Source of the DNA: Bacteroidales bacterium UBA6192
GTDB taxonomy: Bacteria; Bacteroidota; Bacteroidia; Bacteroidales; F082
Assembly (NCBI GenBank): GCA_002422725.1
Contig: DITE01000030.1
Coordinates: 1 to 64,000, forward strand
Length of the DNA: 64,000 nucleotides
Direction of reading: 5' to 3'
Shown here piece by piece: positions 24,787 through 33,441 of the stretch. Every line of letters starts with the position of its first letter. Within the stretch, counting starts at the first letter, position 1. The notes beneath the pieces were generated by a model that was given only the letters and a program-made list of their open reading frames with translations, was not told where the DNA came from and did not search any database. The position numbers and the translations under genes are program-made.

Positions 24787-26181
24787 CTAAGGTTTATTTT
24801 TGTTTGTTTTCCTGGCCATGACAATAAAAAGTACAACTGCCAGGAGGGCCAGCAGACCTGTTGTCACCTGAAAAATCAGGAGAGTCTTTGACTTTGCCCG
24901 CAAGGTAATTTTCAGCTCATTCGTTTCTTCGTCAAGTTCACTGATTCGTTTGGCCGAACTGGATTCCCTGAATTCAATGTTGGCAAGGGCCCTTCTGGTT
25001 GAGTCGTAACCAGCAACAAAAACTTTATATTCCACAAGAAAAGAATCATAATCCTGCAGGTTGAAATAGTTGGTCATTTTTGCTTCATTAACCAGATCAT
25101 TGTAAACGCGGAGGTTGTGTTGGTTTGCCACCTGCATACAACTATCAAGATAGCTGTTCGAGAGCAGGAAATTTTTGTTTTGCTTATGAGCCATTGCCAT
25201 GTAGTAATAAGCCAGTGCCTCGCCTTCCTTGTAACCAATGATCTTGCTGATGGCAAGCGATCGGCTGAAGTAGCTGAAAGCTTTTTCAAACTGGAACTTG
25301 TCGCGGTAAATATTACCGATATTTGCAAGCACCACAGTCATGCCAAGCTGGTTGCCAAGCAATTCGCGTATGGCAAGCGATCGTTCATAATAGCTGAGTG
25401 CTTTGGTAGTGTCTTTAAAATCCTGATAGTAAATTCGTCCGATATTGTTGTAGACTTTGCCCAACTCAACAAACTGTTCCTTTTTTTCGAAAACAGTCAT
25501 GGCCTCCAGCATCATTTCCAGAGCAAGGTCGCTTTTGTTCCATTGCCAGTAAACCAGGCCCAGATTCATTGTAAGCACCGCATAGCGAACTGAGTCATTG
25601 AGTTCTTTGTAAGCCTGCATGGCCTGCCTGTAATTTTCGGCGGCGTTGTTATAGTCGCCCATTGAGAAATAGACGGTTGCCCGGTTTGTGACCGACGAAG
25701 CAAGCTGGTCTTTCAGGTTTTTGGCAAAAGCCAGTTCGAATGCCTTATCAAATTGTAGTAATGCACTTTGATAATCAGCCATGTTTTTATGCACTATTCC
25801 CAGACTTATGTATGCACGGCAAAGTTCAATGAAATTGTCTGTTCTTTCCAGTAAGTCAATAGCTTCGTTAAGATATTGCGCGGCAAGTGAATAATCGCCT
25901 GAAGCAGTAGCCGTTTTGCCCATCGATAGCAGAATTACGCCTTTCATATTGTCGAGGCCTTCCCTTTTGGCATAATCGATGGCCAGGGTATCGGTTTTCA
26001 GGCTTTGACCGGGCGACAGCTCCCTGTAAAGTTCCGACAAATAAATAAGGGTTTCGATTCGTTCGCGGCCCGTCTGCTGACTGATAATTTTATTCAGGCT
26101 GTCGATCTTTTTGGTGTCGGCATCGGCACGGACCTGCAACGAAGCAATAATTACCAGCAGAAATAGTAGGGTTGTTTTCAA
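24787..26181 (-). CDS. exported TPR protein with C-terminal membrane anchor, kinase-less receptor
   Basis: The 464-residue protein has a signal peptide, then about nine or ten tetratricopeptide repeats (about 40-380, with motifs such as AAQYLNEAIDLLE and ALSYYERSLAIRE). A short coiled-coil follows (about 400-430), then one membrane span (LLIFQVTTGLLALLAVVLFIV, split here as residues about 434-455) and a short tail ending KTNKNKP. This is the sensor half of the TPR-type histidine kinases and LuxR-like regulators common in Bacteroidota, but no kinase or DNA-binding domain follows. It starts with TTG. The 177 bases downstream hold no continuation of the frame that I can recognise. Confidence 0.75.
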   Translation of the reverse strand: MKTTLLFLLVIIASLQVRADADTKKIDSLNKIISQQTGRERIETLIYLSELYRELSPGQSLKTDTLAIDYAKREGLDNMKGVILLSMGKTATASGDYSLAAQYLNEAIDLLERTDNFIELCRAYISLGIVHKNMADYQSALLQFDKAFELAFAKNLKDQLASSVTNRATVYFSMGDYNNAAENYRQAMQAYKELNDSVRYAVLTMNLGLVYWQWNKSDLALEMMLEAMTVFEKKEQFVELGKVYNNIGRIYYQDFKDTTKALSYYERSLAIRELLGNQLGMTVVLANIGNIYRDKFQFEKAFSYFSRSLAISKIIGYKEGEALAYYYMAMAHKQNKNFLLSNSYLDSCMQVANQHNLRVYNDLVNEAKMTNYFNLQDYDSFLVEYKVFVAGYDSTRRALANIEFRESSSAKRISELDEETNELKITLRAKSKTLLIFQVTTGLLALLAVVLFIVMARKTNKNKP

Positions 26182-26221
26182 TTTGGTAAATAATTAAAAA
26201 AGGTTGAAAGAAAATCTCTCC

Positions 26222-26251
26222 CAAAATTAGGGTTTTAGCGAATGTATGCAA
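26222..26251 (-). promoter_or_regulatory. promoter of the TPR receptor gene
   Basis: On the minus strand TTG (26251-26249) and TAATTTTG (26229-26222) are 19 bases apart, a near-ideal match. The start codon lies about 40 bases downstream. Confidence 0.65.
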
Positions 26252-26276
26252 CCTGATTTTCCAAATTTAACATAAA

Positions 26277-26855
26277 CTATTCTTGCGGGGAGTGAATGGG
26301 GTGAAGTTCGCAGGAAATCAGGTGGTCGTTGACCATTCCGGCAGCCTGCATAAATGCATAACAGATAGTACTTCCGACAAATTTAAAGCCCTCTGCTGTC
26401 AACGCTTTGGCCATACTGTCCGATTCGGGCGAACGGGCAGGAATATCGGCTGTGCTTACCCAGTTGTTCAGGATGGTTTGATGGCCAGTGAATTGCCAGA
26501 TATATTGGTCGAAACTACCATATTTGGACACTATCCTTAGAAAAGCCTGTGAATTGGTTATCGCAGCCCTTATTTTTAACTTGTTGCGAATAATGCCCGG
26601 GTTTTGCAAAAGTTCCTGCACTTTTTCCTCATCATAGCCTGCCACCACATATGGGTCGAAACGATCAAATGCTTCGCGGAAAGCTTCACGCTTTTTGAGC
26701 ACGATGAGCCAGCTAAGGCCTGCCTGAAAGGCATCGAGCACTAAAAATTCAAACAACTTCTGGTCGTCATGCAAGGGCACCCCCCATTCCTCATCGTGGT
26801 AACGGATCATCAATTCGTTTGATGCAGGCCAATCGCAGCGTTTGTTGTATTTCAT
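26277..26855 (-). CDS. tag: DNA-3-methyladenine glycosylase I
   Basis: Tag removes 3-methyladenine from alkylated DNA. The 192 residues start with RCDWP, then YHDEEWGVPLHDD and LDAFQAGLSW, the family signature. The zinc-binding residues seen in this family are present: the N-terminal Cys (C7), the His in YHDEEW, and a late H...C pair in NDHLISCEL. The gene is monocistronic between the TPR receptor and the exporter locus. Confidence 0.93.
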   Translation of the reverse strand: MKYNKRCDWPASNELMIRYHDEEWGVPLHDDQKLFEFLVLDAFQAGLSWLIVLKKREAFREAFDRFDPYVVAGYDEEKVQELLQNPGIIRNKLKIRAAITNSQAFLRIVSKYGSFDQYIWQFTGHQTILNNWVSTADIPARSPESDSMAKALTAEGFKFVGSTICYAFMQAAGMVNDHLISCELHPIHSPQE

Positions 26856-26938
26856 AGATATTATTGAGGTTACTTATAAACCGGAATACAAAAATAGTCA
26901 GACTGATTTGCAATCCAAACAATTTATTGAATCAACCC

Positions 26939-29389
26939 TTACTCATATTTCAAAGCATCCACCGGATTGGCTTTCAATGCTTTCGTTGCCTGAATCATGA
27001 TGGTTGCAAAGGCAATTAACATGGCGATAAAAAATCCACCCAGGAACCAAAGGGGATTCAGGCCAACCCGAAAAGCAAAGCCATTAAGCCACTCTGTCAT
27101 CAGATAATAAACCACCGGTAGTGAAATCAGGCCTGCAATCAATACCAGGGTCATAAAACCACGCAATATCAGCATGAGCGTGTGTCTGGGACTTGCCCCC
27201 AACACTTTTCTGATGCCAATTTCGCGTGTCCGCTGTTCGATCGAAAATGCCGACAATCCATATAATCCAAGACATGAAATCAGGATTACCAGAAGAGAGA
27301 AATAGCCAAAAAGGGATAACATTTGCTGCTCATGGCGATATTGCTGTGCAAAACGATCGTCGAGAAATGTATAGTGGAAAAAGTGCTTTGAATCGAATTT
27401 CTGCCAGATATCCCCAATTCGGGCAACTGTTTCAGACATGTTCCGGCTATTGAGTTTAACCGCCAAATAATCGGCCCTCTTGTTAACCAGAATAAATACA
27501 AGTGGCTCAATTGGCTGATGCATGGAGGAATAGTGAAAATTATCCACCACTCCTACGATCTTACCCTGAACACCCATTCCACAGTTCATTTCCACCTCCA
27601 GCGGATTGGGGTAGCCCAGATAATCAGCTGCTGCTTTATTAACAACAAAGGCAGTAGAGGCATCATTTGGATATTCCTTCGAAAACAGCCTTCCTTCGAT
27701 CAGTTTTATCTTCAGCAAATCGAAAAACTCGTGATCTACCACATAGAGGTTTATTGTATGAACTTCGGGCTTCACTGTGTCGCCAACAAAAAACATCAAC
27801 CGTCCCGACTTGTAACCCGGAAGGCTCTGGCTGAGCGAAACCTGTTGCACTTCAGGCACTTCCAATATCTGGTGCCGAATCACCTCTTTGTTGGCAAAAA
27901 GGGAAGAATCATGTGGAAAATGGATCACCATCACCTGCTCACTTTGGAAACCTTTGGGTGCATTTTGCATAAATTTCAACTGCTTTGAAACAACCAATGT
28001 GCTTATTATCATTCCGATAGATATAATAAACTGCAAAACGACAAGAATCTTTCTTAAATTGCCGGAACTGAACATATGTGTATTACCGGGATTAATGCCG
28101 GGTCGAAGCACTTGTATGGGTGAGAATGATGACAAAACAAAAGCCGGAAACAATCCGCTGAGCATGCCCAGCAGGAGTATTGCCATGATCAGAATTATAA
28201 GGGGTAAAAGCGATTCAGAAAAGAATAATGCTGAAAGCGATAAATTGAGTCCAATGAGGTTGTTGAAATACGGAAGGCTAAGTTCGGCCAACGAAAGTGC
28301 GATTAAAAATGCGATCAGGCTAAGAACCATACTTTCGCCCAGAAACTGCATAATGAGCTGAGTGCGGTGTGCTCCGGCTACTTTGCGAATGCCTATTTCA
28401 CGGGCCCTTTTCATCGATCGGGCGGTGGCCAGATTCATGTAGTTTATCGAAGCGATTAGTAAAAGAAACACGGCGATGAATCCAAAAAGATTGACGAAAT
28501 TCTTGTTCGTGTTGGAGCTGCTGTCGTACTGCAGTTTATTGTTAAAATGGATGTGGGTTAGTGGTTCATGATGCAGATGAATGCTTCCATCCACATTAAC
28601 CTGTTTGATCCAGGGTTGGATGGTCTCTTTTGCAAGCCAGTCGAGCTTTGCAGCAAAATGTTCAGCGTCAGTTTTATTTCCAAATTTTACGTAGGTATAC
28701 CCGATCAACCAGAACCAATCATTTGTAAATTGTTCAATAGTGCTTGCCGGATAAGTGTTCAGCGAAGCAAGGGCATCAAACTGAAGGTGGGTGTGAATTT
28801 CGCTTCTGTCGATTACCCCGGTTACGACGAAAGTTGTTTTGTTGATCCGGAGCATTTTGCCCAGGGCCGGCTTATCGCCAAAAAACTGATGTGCTGTCAC
28901 GGTATTGATTACGATACTTTTTGGTTCTTTGAGGGCATTTTCCGCATTCCCTTCAACAAAAGGAAAGTCAAACACCTTGAAAAAATCCGCATCTGCATAA
29001 GTAAACGATCGCAGCTCATACATGAGGTCGTCAATCCAAACGGTTATGCCCGTTTGGTCGTCAGACGAACTTGTCCGGAGAATCATGGTTGCAGCTTCAA
29101 CTTCAGGGAAGTCATGCTTCATGCTTTGCACAATATTGTATGACGACATGGCAAAATGATCAACACGGCCATTGAAATCGAGGGTTGCGTTTATCCTGTA
29201 GATTTTTTCATAATCCTTCCAACACCTGTCGTAATCATACTCACGAACAATATATGTCATAATGAGCAAAAAAACCATGAGTCCGGTTGACAATCCTACC
29301 AGATTGATGAGGGCATACGATGGTTGCCTGATCATCCTCCTAAAGGCCAGCCTGACATAATTTGCTATTAATTCCCCATATTTATTCAT
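26939..29389 (-). CDS. MacB-like FtsX permease, second copy
   Basis: This 816-residue membrane protein has an N-terminal span (about 22-45), a large extracytoplasmic MacB-type domain, and two FtsX cores. Each core carries the motif R-x-x-EIGIRKV-x-G (RAREIGIRKVAGA near 335 and TREIGIRKVLGA near 700), with about seven further spans. It lacks its own ATPase domain, as is usual for the duplicated FtsX permeases of Bacteroidota. It is the last gene of the exporter locus, about 1.5 kb after the first permease, with two small genes between. It may form a heterodimer with the first permease. Confidence 0.88.
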   Translation of the reverse strand: MNKYGELIANYVRLAFRRMIRQPSYALINLVGLSTGLMVFLLIMTYIVREYDYDRCWKDYEKIYRINATLDFNGRVDHFAMSSYNIVQSMKHDFPEVEAATMILRTSSSDDQTGITVWIDDLMYELRSFTYADADFFKVFDFPFVEGNAENALKEPKSIVINTVTAHQFFGDKPALGKMLRINKTTFVVTGVIDRSEIHTHLQFDALASLNTYPASTIEQFTNDWFWLIGYTYVKFGNKTDAEHFAAKLDWLAKETIQPWIKQVNVDGSIHLHHEPLTHIHFNNKLQYDSSSNTNKNFVNLFGFIAVFLLLIASINYMNLATARSMKRAREIGIRKVAGAHRTQLIMQFLGESMVLSLIAFLIALSLAELSLPYFNNLIGLNLSLSALFFSESLLPLIILIMAILLLGMLSGLFPAFVLSSFSPIQVLRPGINPGNTHMFSSGNLRKILVVLQFIISIGMIISTLVVSKQLKFMQNAPKGFQSEQVMVIHFPHDSSLFANKEVIRHQILEVPEVQQVSLSQSLPGYKSGRLMFFVGDTVKPEVHTINLYVVDHEFFDLLKIKLIEGRLFSKEYPNDASTAFVVNKAAADYLGYPNPLEVEMNCGMGVQGKIVGVVDNFHYSSMHQPIEPLVFILVNKRADYLAVKLNSRNMSETVARIGDIWQKFDSKHFFHYTFLDDRFAQQYRHEQQMLSLFGYFSLLVILISCLGLYGLSAFSIEQRTREIGIRKVLGASPRHTLMLILRGFMTLVLIAGLISLPVVYYLMTEWLNGFAFRVGLNPLWFLGGFFIAMLIAFATIMIQATKALKANPVDALKYE

Positions 29390-29416
29390 CTACTGAAATC
29401 GGTTTTAATGCGACAT

Positions 29417-29857
29417 TTACGGCAAACGATAATATATTTTGGCAACAATCTGCCAGCCGTTTTCGGTTTTATACAGCGACATATAATCGGTAAATAAATG
29501 TTTTTCGCCCCTGTACAATTCAACACGTGCGATGGCTGCATTTCCGGCAACATCAATAAGTGGGTAGTCGGCTCTGATTGAATCAGCCTGAGCCTGTCCT
29601 TCGGCCATTGATTTCTTTACCGTTTCGATCCATGAATAAATCGGAAATTTTGTCAACAAACCATTACTAAGTCCAAGCATTTCAAAGCCCGGATGAAACC
29701 CTTTTTCAATTTTATCAACACCAGCCCTGTTATGTATACCCTCAACATAGGCTGTTTGAATTACCTTACGAATGGCTTCTTCTTCTGATTGTTGTGCTGT
29801 GATAACCAGGCTTAAGGTCATAAGCAGTAATATTGTTACCAGTCTTTTCATCTTCAT
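29417..29857 (-). CDS. exported NTF2-like (putative lumazine-binding) protein
   Basis: The 146-residue protein has a signal peptide (cleavage near TAQ-Q, residue 22). One SnoaL/NTF2-like domain follows, with a helix opening EEEAIRKVIQTAYVEGIHN and a C-terminal sheet ending GWQIVAKIYYRLP. It fits the putative lumazine-binding family common in Bacteroidota. No enzyme residues can be assigned. It lies between two FtsX permease genes, 27 bases before the second, so it is probably expressed with the exporter. Confidence 0.75.
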   Translation of the reverse strand: MKMKRLVTILLLMTLSLVITAQQSEEEAIRKVIQTAYVEGIHNRAGVDKIEKGFHPGFEMLGLSNGLLTKFPIYSWIETVKKSMAEGQAQADSIRADYPLIDVAGNAAIARVELYRGEKHLFTDYMSLYKTENGWQIVAKIYYRLP

Positions 29858-29877
29858 TGTATTATTTCAGAAAAATA

Positions 29878-30138
29878 CTAAATTATTTTTTTTCTAAACA
29901 TCAGTGAAATGTTTTTATCGGTAGGCGGGCCAACCTCAACAAGCTCCCAGTCTTTATCATACTCCTCAATTTTGTGCCTGAGCACCTGAACTTTTTCTTT
30001 GGGAGGAACATCATTACCTTCCCAGTCAATCAACTCAACCCGATACTTCAGGGTTTGTGTGCGTCCGTTGATCCGGACATCAATTTCTACATTTTGCTCC
30101 TGATCAATATCAGGAATCAGGATAACAACTTCTCTCAT
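29878..30138 (-). CDS. small conserved-looking hypothetical protein
   Basis: The 86-residue protein has no signal peptide or membrane span. It is charged, with EIDVRINGRTQTLKYRVEL as a likely beta hairpin and a helix around KVQVLRHKIEEYD, ending in LMFRKK. I do not recognise a family. It sits 20 bases after the first FtsX permease and 20 bases before the NTF2-like gene, so it belongs to the exporter operon. A cytoplasmic accessory role is possible but unproven. Confidence 0.65.
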   Translation of the reverse strand: MREVVILIPDIDQEQNVEIDVRINGRTQTLKYRVELIDWEGNDVPPKEKVQVLRHKIEEYDKDWELVEVGPPTDKNISLMFRKKII

Positions 30139-30158
30139 GGCTTTATCATTATTAGTGG

Positions 30159-32570
30159 TTATTCATACTTCAACGATTTAACCGGATTAGCCAAAGCAGC
30201 CCTGCGAGCATGAATGATGATGGTAGTCAGCGCAACGGTTGTAGTTAGTGCAAGAGCTGCAAATACATCAAACCACCCAATGTCGACTGCATAGGCAAAC
30301 TGATTGAGCAGACGGGTTGAAAAATAAAATCCCAGGGGAATAGCAAGCACACTGGCCATTACGACAAGGATAAGGAATTCGCGGATAATCAGGCGGATAA
30401 TTTGTTCAACAGATCCTCCCAGAACCTTACGGATGCCAATCTCTTTGGTTCTTTGCTCAACACGAAGTGCAGTAAGACCATATAAACCCAAAACAGAAAT
30501 CAGCAAGGACAAAAAAGTAAACATGGTAAACAATTTCATGCTGTTCTGATCATCCTGATACTGTTGTTTGAGCCGGGTAGAAGCCTCTACAAATTCAAAA
30601 GGGGTGTCAGGATAATGGCTGTTCCAAATTTCGCCGAGGCTTGCAGTCAGTTGGGTAATATCCTTGGCTTGATATTTTACACACAAAGTATAATAGTCCT
30701 CCGGGTTCAGTATCCATGCGGCAGGTTCAATTTTATGGCGAATCGAGTAATAATGATAATCGCTGATTACACCGATAACTATTCGCTTGTTTATCGTATC
30801 CATCCCCATGGGATTGAATACTTTACCAATAGGATTGTCCCATCCGAAATAAGCTACGGCAGCCTGATTGAGGATAACCGATTGGTTATGGTCGTTGGGA
30901 AAATCGTGGCTGAAATTACGTCCTGCAACGATGGGTATTTCCATAAGTGGAAAAAAGTCCTCATCCACATAACCGAATCTGGCCATCAGGTTGGTGGCTG
31001 CGGAATCAGCTGTAGTTATTGTAGATTGGTTTCCAGCTACCCCGTTGACAAACGAAGCTGCGGCTACCATTTTAACTCCGGGAAGCTGTTGGAAAGCAGG
31101 TTTTAGCAAGGCTGCCTTTTGCTTTGAATCGCCTCCCTGAAGGTAAACAGCCAGCACCTTTTCATAATTATACCCCAGGTCCTTTGTCAGAGCGAAATGA
31201 ATCTGCCTGTTGGTTACCAAAACGACAAAAACAAGCGTGATGGCAACAAGAAACTGAAATACGACCAGTGCTCGACTCAACAGTCCACTAACTGATTGTG
31301 ACTGACCCATCTTGAAAGTTCTGATCCCTTTGAGCACATCAGCTGCCTGAAAACGGCTCATAAACAATGCGGGATAAATGCCGGAAAGCAGGCTGATAAA
31401 GATCCAGATGAGCAGAAGACCGATATTGAAAAGAAAATTGCTGCTGAACGAAATGGAAAACGAATTGTCGAGCAATCTGTTGAATTCCGGCAGACTCAGT
31501 TCTACCAGTACAAGAGCAAAGAGAATTGCCATAAAACTAATAATGACCGACTCTCCAAGGAACTGGTAAATCAGGTTGGCTCTGTTTGCGCCCATAACCT
31601 TTCTTATGCCAACTTCTTTAGCCCGCTTCACCGAACAGGCAATGGCCAGGTTAATGAAGTTAATGCAGGCAATAAAAATAATCAATAACGCTATCACCAC
31701 AAAAACAAGCACAAGTCTATAGTCACCCTGTTTGTGATTGATCTGAAACTTGATGTGGTTGGAGTGAAGGTGAATATCCGATACCGGTTGCAGATACATC
31801 AGAGGCGGGTTATTCTTCATATCATGGGCTTTGTAGTGTTGCATTATACCGGCATTGATTTTCTCTGCAACGGTTTTATGATCACAGCCCTCAATAAGTT
31901 TCACATAAACCGGCATGGAATTGGATCCCCAGCTGCTAAGCCATGGAAAACTTATCAGTGCCGATTCATAGGAAACCATCATGTCGATATGTAAGTGAGT
32001 ATTCAGTGGTTGGTCATTCATGATGCCAGTAACCACATAACCAGTTTCGTTGTTAAATCCGAGATTTTGACCTATTGCATTTTCAATGGAACCAAAGTAT
32101 TTGACGGCCAGCGTCTTGCATAACACTACGGATTTAGGCTCGTTGAGTACTTCAGATGAATCACCGAGTAGCAGTTTAATACCAAAAAGCCGGAAAACAG
32201 CCGGGTCGGCCCAAACTACATTATTTTGATTATAAAAACTATTTCCGGCGCGCACTGGTTTTGAACCCCAATCTATCACCCTGACTGCATCAATCACCTC
32301 AGGAAGTTCATCGGAAAGTCTCTCTGACAAAGGCCCCATATTCAAAGCAACATGTTGTTCGCCAACACCTTCAGCCTGTTGTATTTGCACTATCCTATAC
32401 CATTGATCCTGATCGGGAATCTGACTGTCAAAGCCAAGATGGTATTGAATATAAAGCATGATCAGCAGGAATGATGCAATCCCGGTGCTTAGACCAACCA
32501 CATTGATAGCCGTATAAGATAATTGCTTATACAAACTTCTGATGGCTATTTTCAAATAATTGTAGATCAT
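30159..32570 (-). CDS. MacB-like FtsX permease, first copy
   Basis: The 803-residue protein has the same architecture as the second permease: an N-terminal span, a MacB-type periplasmic domain and duplicated FtsX cores (KRAKEVGIRKVMGA near 325, RTKEIGIRKVLGG near 690). The frame extends six codons upstream to a TTG. I chose the ATG at 32570 (MIYNYLKIAIRSLYKQ), which matches the usual start of these permeases. It follows the ATPase gene after about 130 bases. The two permeases are clearly related but diverged, so this is an old duplication. Confidence 0.88.
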   Translation of the reverse strand: MIYNYLKIAIRSLYKQLSYTAINVVGLSTGIASFLLIMLYIQYHLGFDSQIPDQDQWYRIVQIQQAEGVGEQHVALNMGPLSERLSDELPEVIDAVRVIDWGSKPVRAGNSFYNQNNVVWADPAVFRLFGIKLLLGDSSEVLNEPKSVVLCKTLAVKYFGSIENAIGQNLGFNNETGYVVTGIMNDQPLNTHLHIDMMVSYESALISFPWLSSWGSNSMPVYVKLIEGCDHKTVAEKINAGIMQHYKAHDMKNNPPLMYLQPVSDIHLHSNHIKFQINHKQGDYRLVLVFVVIALLIIFIACINFINLAIACSVKRAKEVGIRKVMGANRANLIYQFLGESVIISFMAILFALVLVELSLPEFNRLLDNSFSISFSSNFLFNIGLLLIWIFISLLSGIYPALFMSRFQAADVLKGIRTFKMGQSQSVSGLLSRALVVFQFLVAITLVFVVLVTNRQIHFALTKDLGYNYEKVLAVYLQGGDSKQKAALLKPAFQQLPGVKMVAAASFVNGVAGNQSTITTADSAATNLMARFGYVDEDFFPLMEIPIVAGRNFSHDFPNDHNQSVILNQAAVAYFGWDNPIGKVFNPMGMDTINKRIVIGVISDYHYYSIRHKIEPAAWILNPEDYYTLCVKYQAKDITQLTASLGEIWNSHYPDTPFEFVEASTRLKQQYQDDQNSMKLFTMFTFLSLLISVLGLYGLTALRVEQRTKEIGIRKVLGGSVEQIIRLIIREFLILVVMASVLAIPLGFYFSTRLLNQFAYAVDIGWFDVFAALALTTTVALTTIIIHARRAALANPVKSLKYE

Positions 32571-32698
32571 TCCCTTGCCATTTTCCAATGATTCATTTTC
32601 AATAGGTCTGATGCTTGAATTTTACCCTAAAGGCATCAGGTTAAGTTTCCGGTAAACAATTCATGTTATCCCTTTTAGGATTCATTACTTCATCATAC

Positions 32699-33385
32699 TC
32701 AGACAAAACTCTTTTTAATATTCTCGTTAATAATCTGTCCGTCGAATAACCTGATGACCCGCTGGCTGTACTCGGCGTCGCGTTGTGAGTGAGTGACCAT
32801 AATGATGGTCGTGCCATTCACATTCAAATCATTGAGCAGGTTCATCACTTCTTCGCCATGCGCTGAATCAAGGTTCCCTGTTGGTTCGTCAGCCAGAATG
32901 AGTGCTGGTTTGGCAACTACTGCCCTGGCAACAGCCACACGTTGTTGCTGTCCGCCTGATAATTGCAGGGGGAAATGCTTGGCCCGGTGGCTGATCTGCA
33001 TCTGAGCCAGCACCTCATCAACGCGTTTTTTTCTGTCGCGTGAAGGCATTCCAAGGTAAATAAGCGGCAATTCGACATTTTCGAATACGGTGAGCTCATC
33101 GATCAGATTGAAATTCTGAAACACAAATCCGATGTTTTGCTTGCGTAAATTGGCCCGCTGTCGCTCTGTACTTTTCGATACCTCATTGTCCAGAAAATAG
33201 TATCCGCCAGTTGTTGGGTTATCCAATAATCCCAAAATATTGAGCAAAGTTGATTTGCCGCATCCAGAAGGACCCATGATGGCTACGAATTCCCCTCGTT
33301 TTATCTCAAATGAAACAGCATTAAGCGCTGTGGTTTCAACTTCGTCTGTGCGGAAAATTTTAGTTAGTTTTTCTGCTTTAATCAT
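32699..33385 (-). CDS. ABC transporter ATPase of the MacB/LolD type
   Basis: The 228 residues hold one nucleotide-binding domain. It shows Walker A GPSGCGKST near 39-47, the Q-loop, signature LSGGQQQR near 142-149, Walker B LILADEPTGNLD near 161-172, and the H-loop His in MVTHSQRD. The GEPTGNLD-like Walker B and short length place it with LolD/MacB/FtsE ATPases that power FtsX-type permeases. It lies between the HlyD-like adaptor and the first FtsX permease and should power one or both permeases. Confidence 0.93.
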   Translation of the reverse strand: MIKAEKLTKIFRTDEVETTALNAVSFEIKRGEFVAIMGPSGCGKSTLLNILGLLDNPTTGGYYFLDNEVSKSTERQRANLRKQNIGFVFQNFNLIDELTVFENVELPLIYLGMPSRDRKKRVDEVLAQMQISHRAKHFPLQLSGGQQQRVAVARAVVAKPALILADEPTGNLDSAHGEEVMNLLNDLNVNGTTIIMVTHSQRDAEYSQRVIRLFDGQIINENIKKSFV

Positions 33386-33441
33386 TTTGCTTTGTATTAG
33401 ACGTAAATATTTGACTTACAAATTATTAAAATAGTATCGCT

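Noticed and set aside
26939..32570. Two FtsX permeases as a recent duplication
   Set aside because: They share architecture and core motifs but differ widely in sequence, so the duplication is old or the genes were acquired separately.
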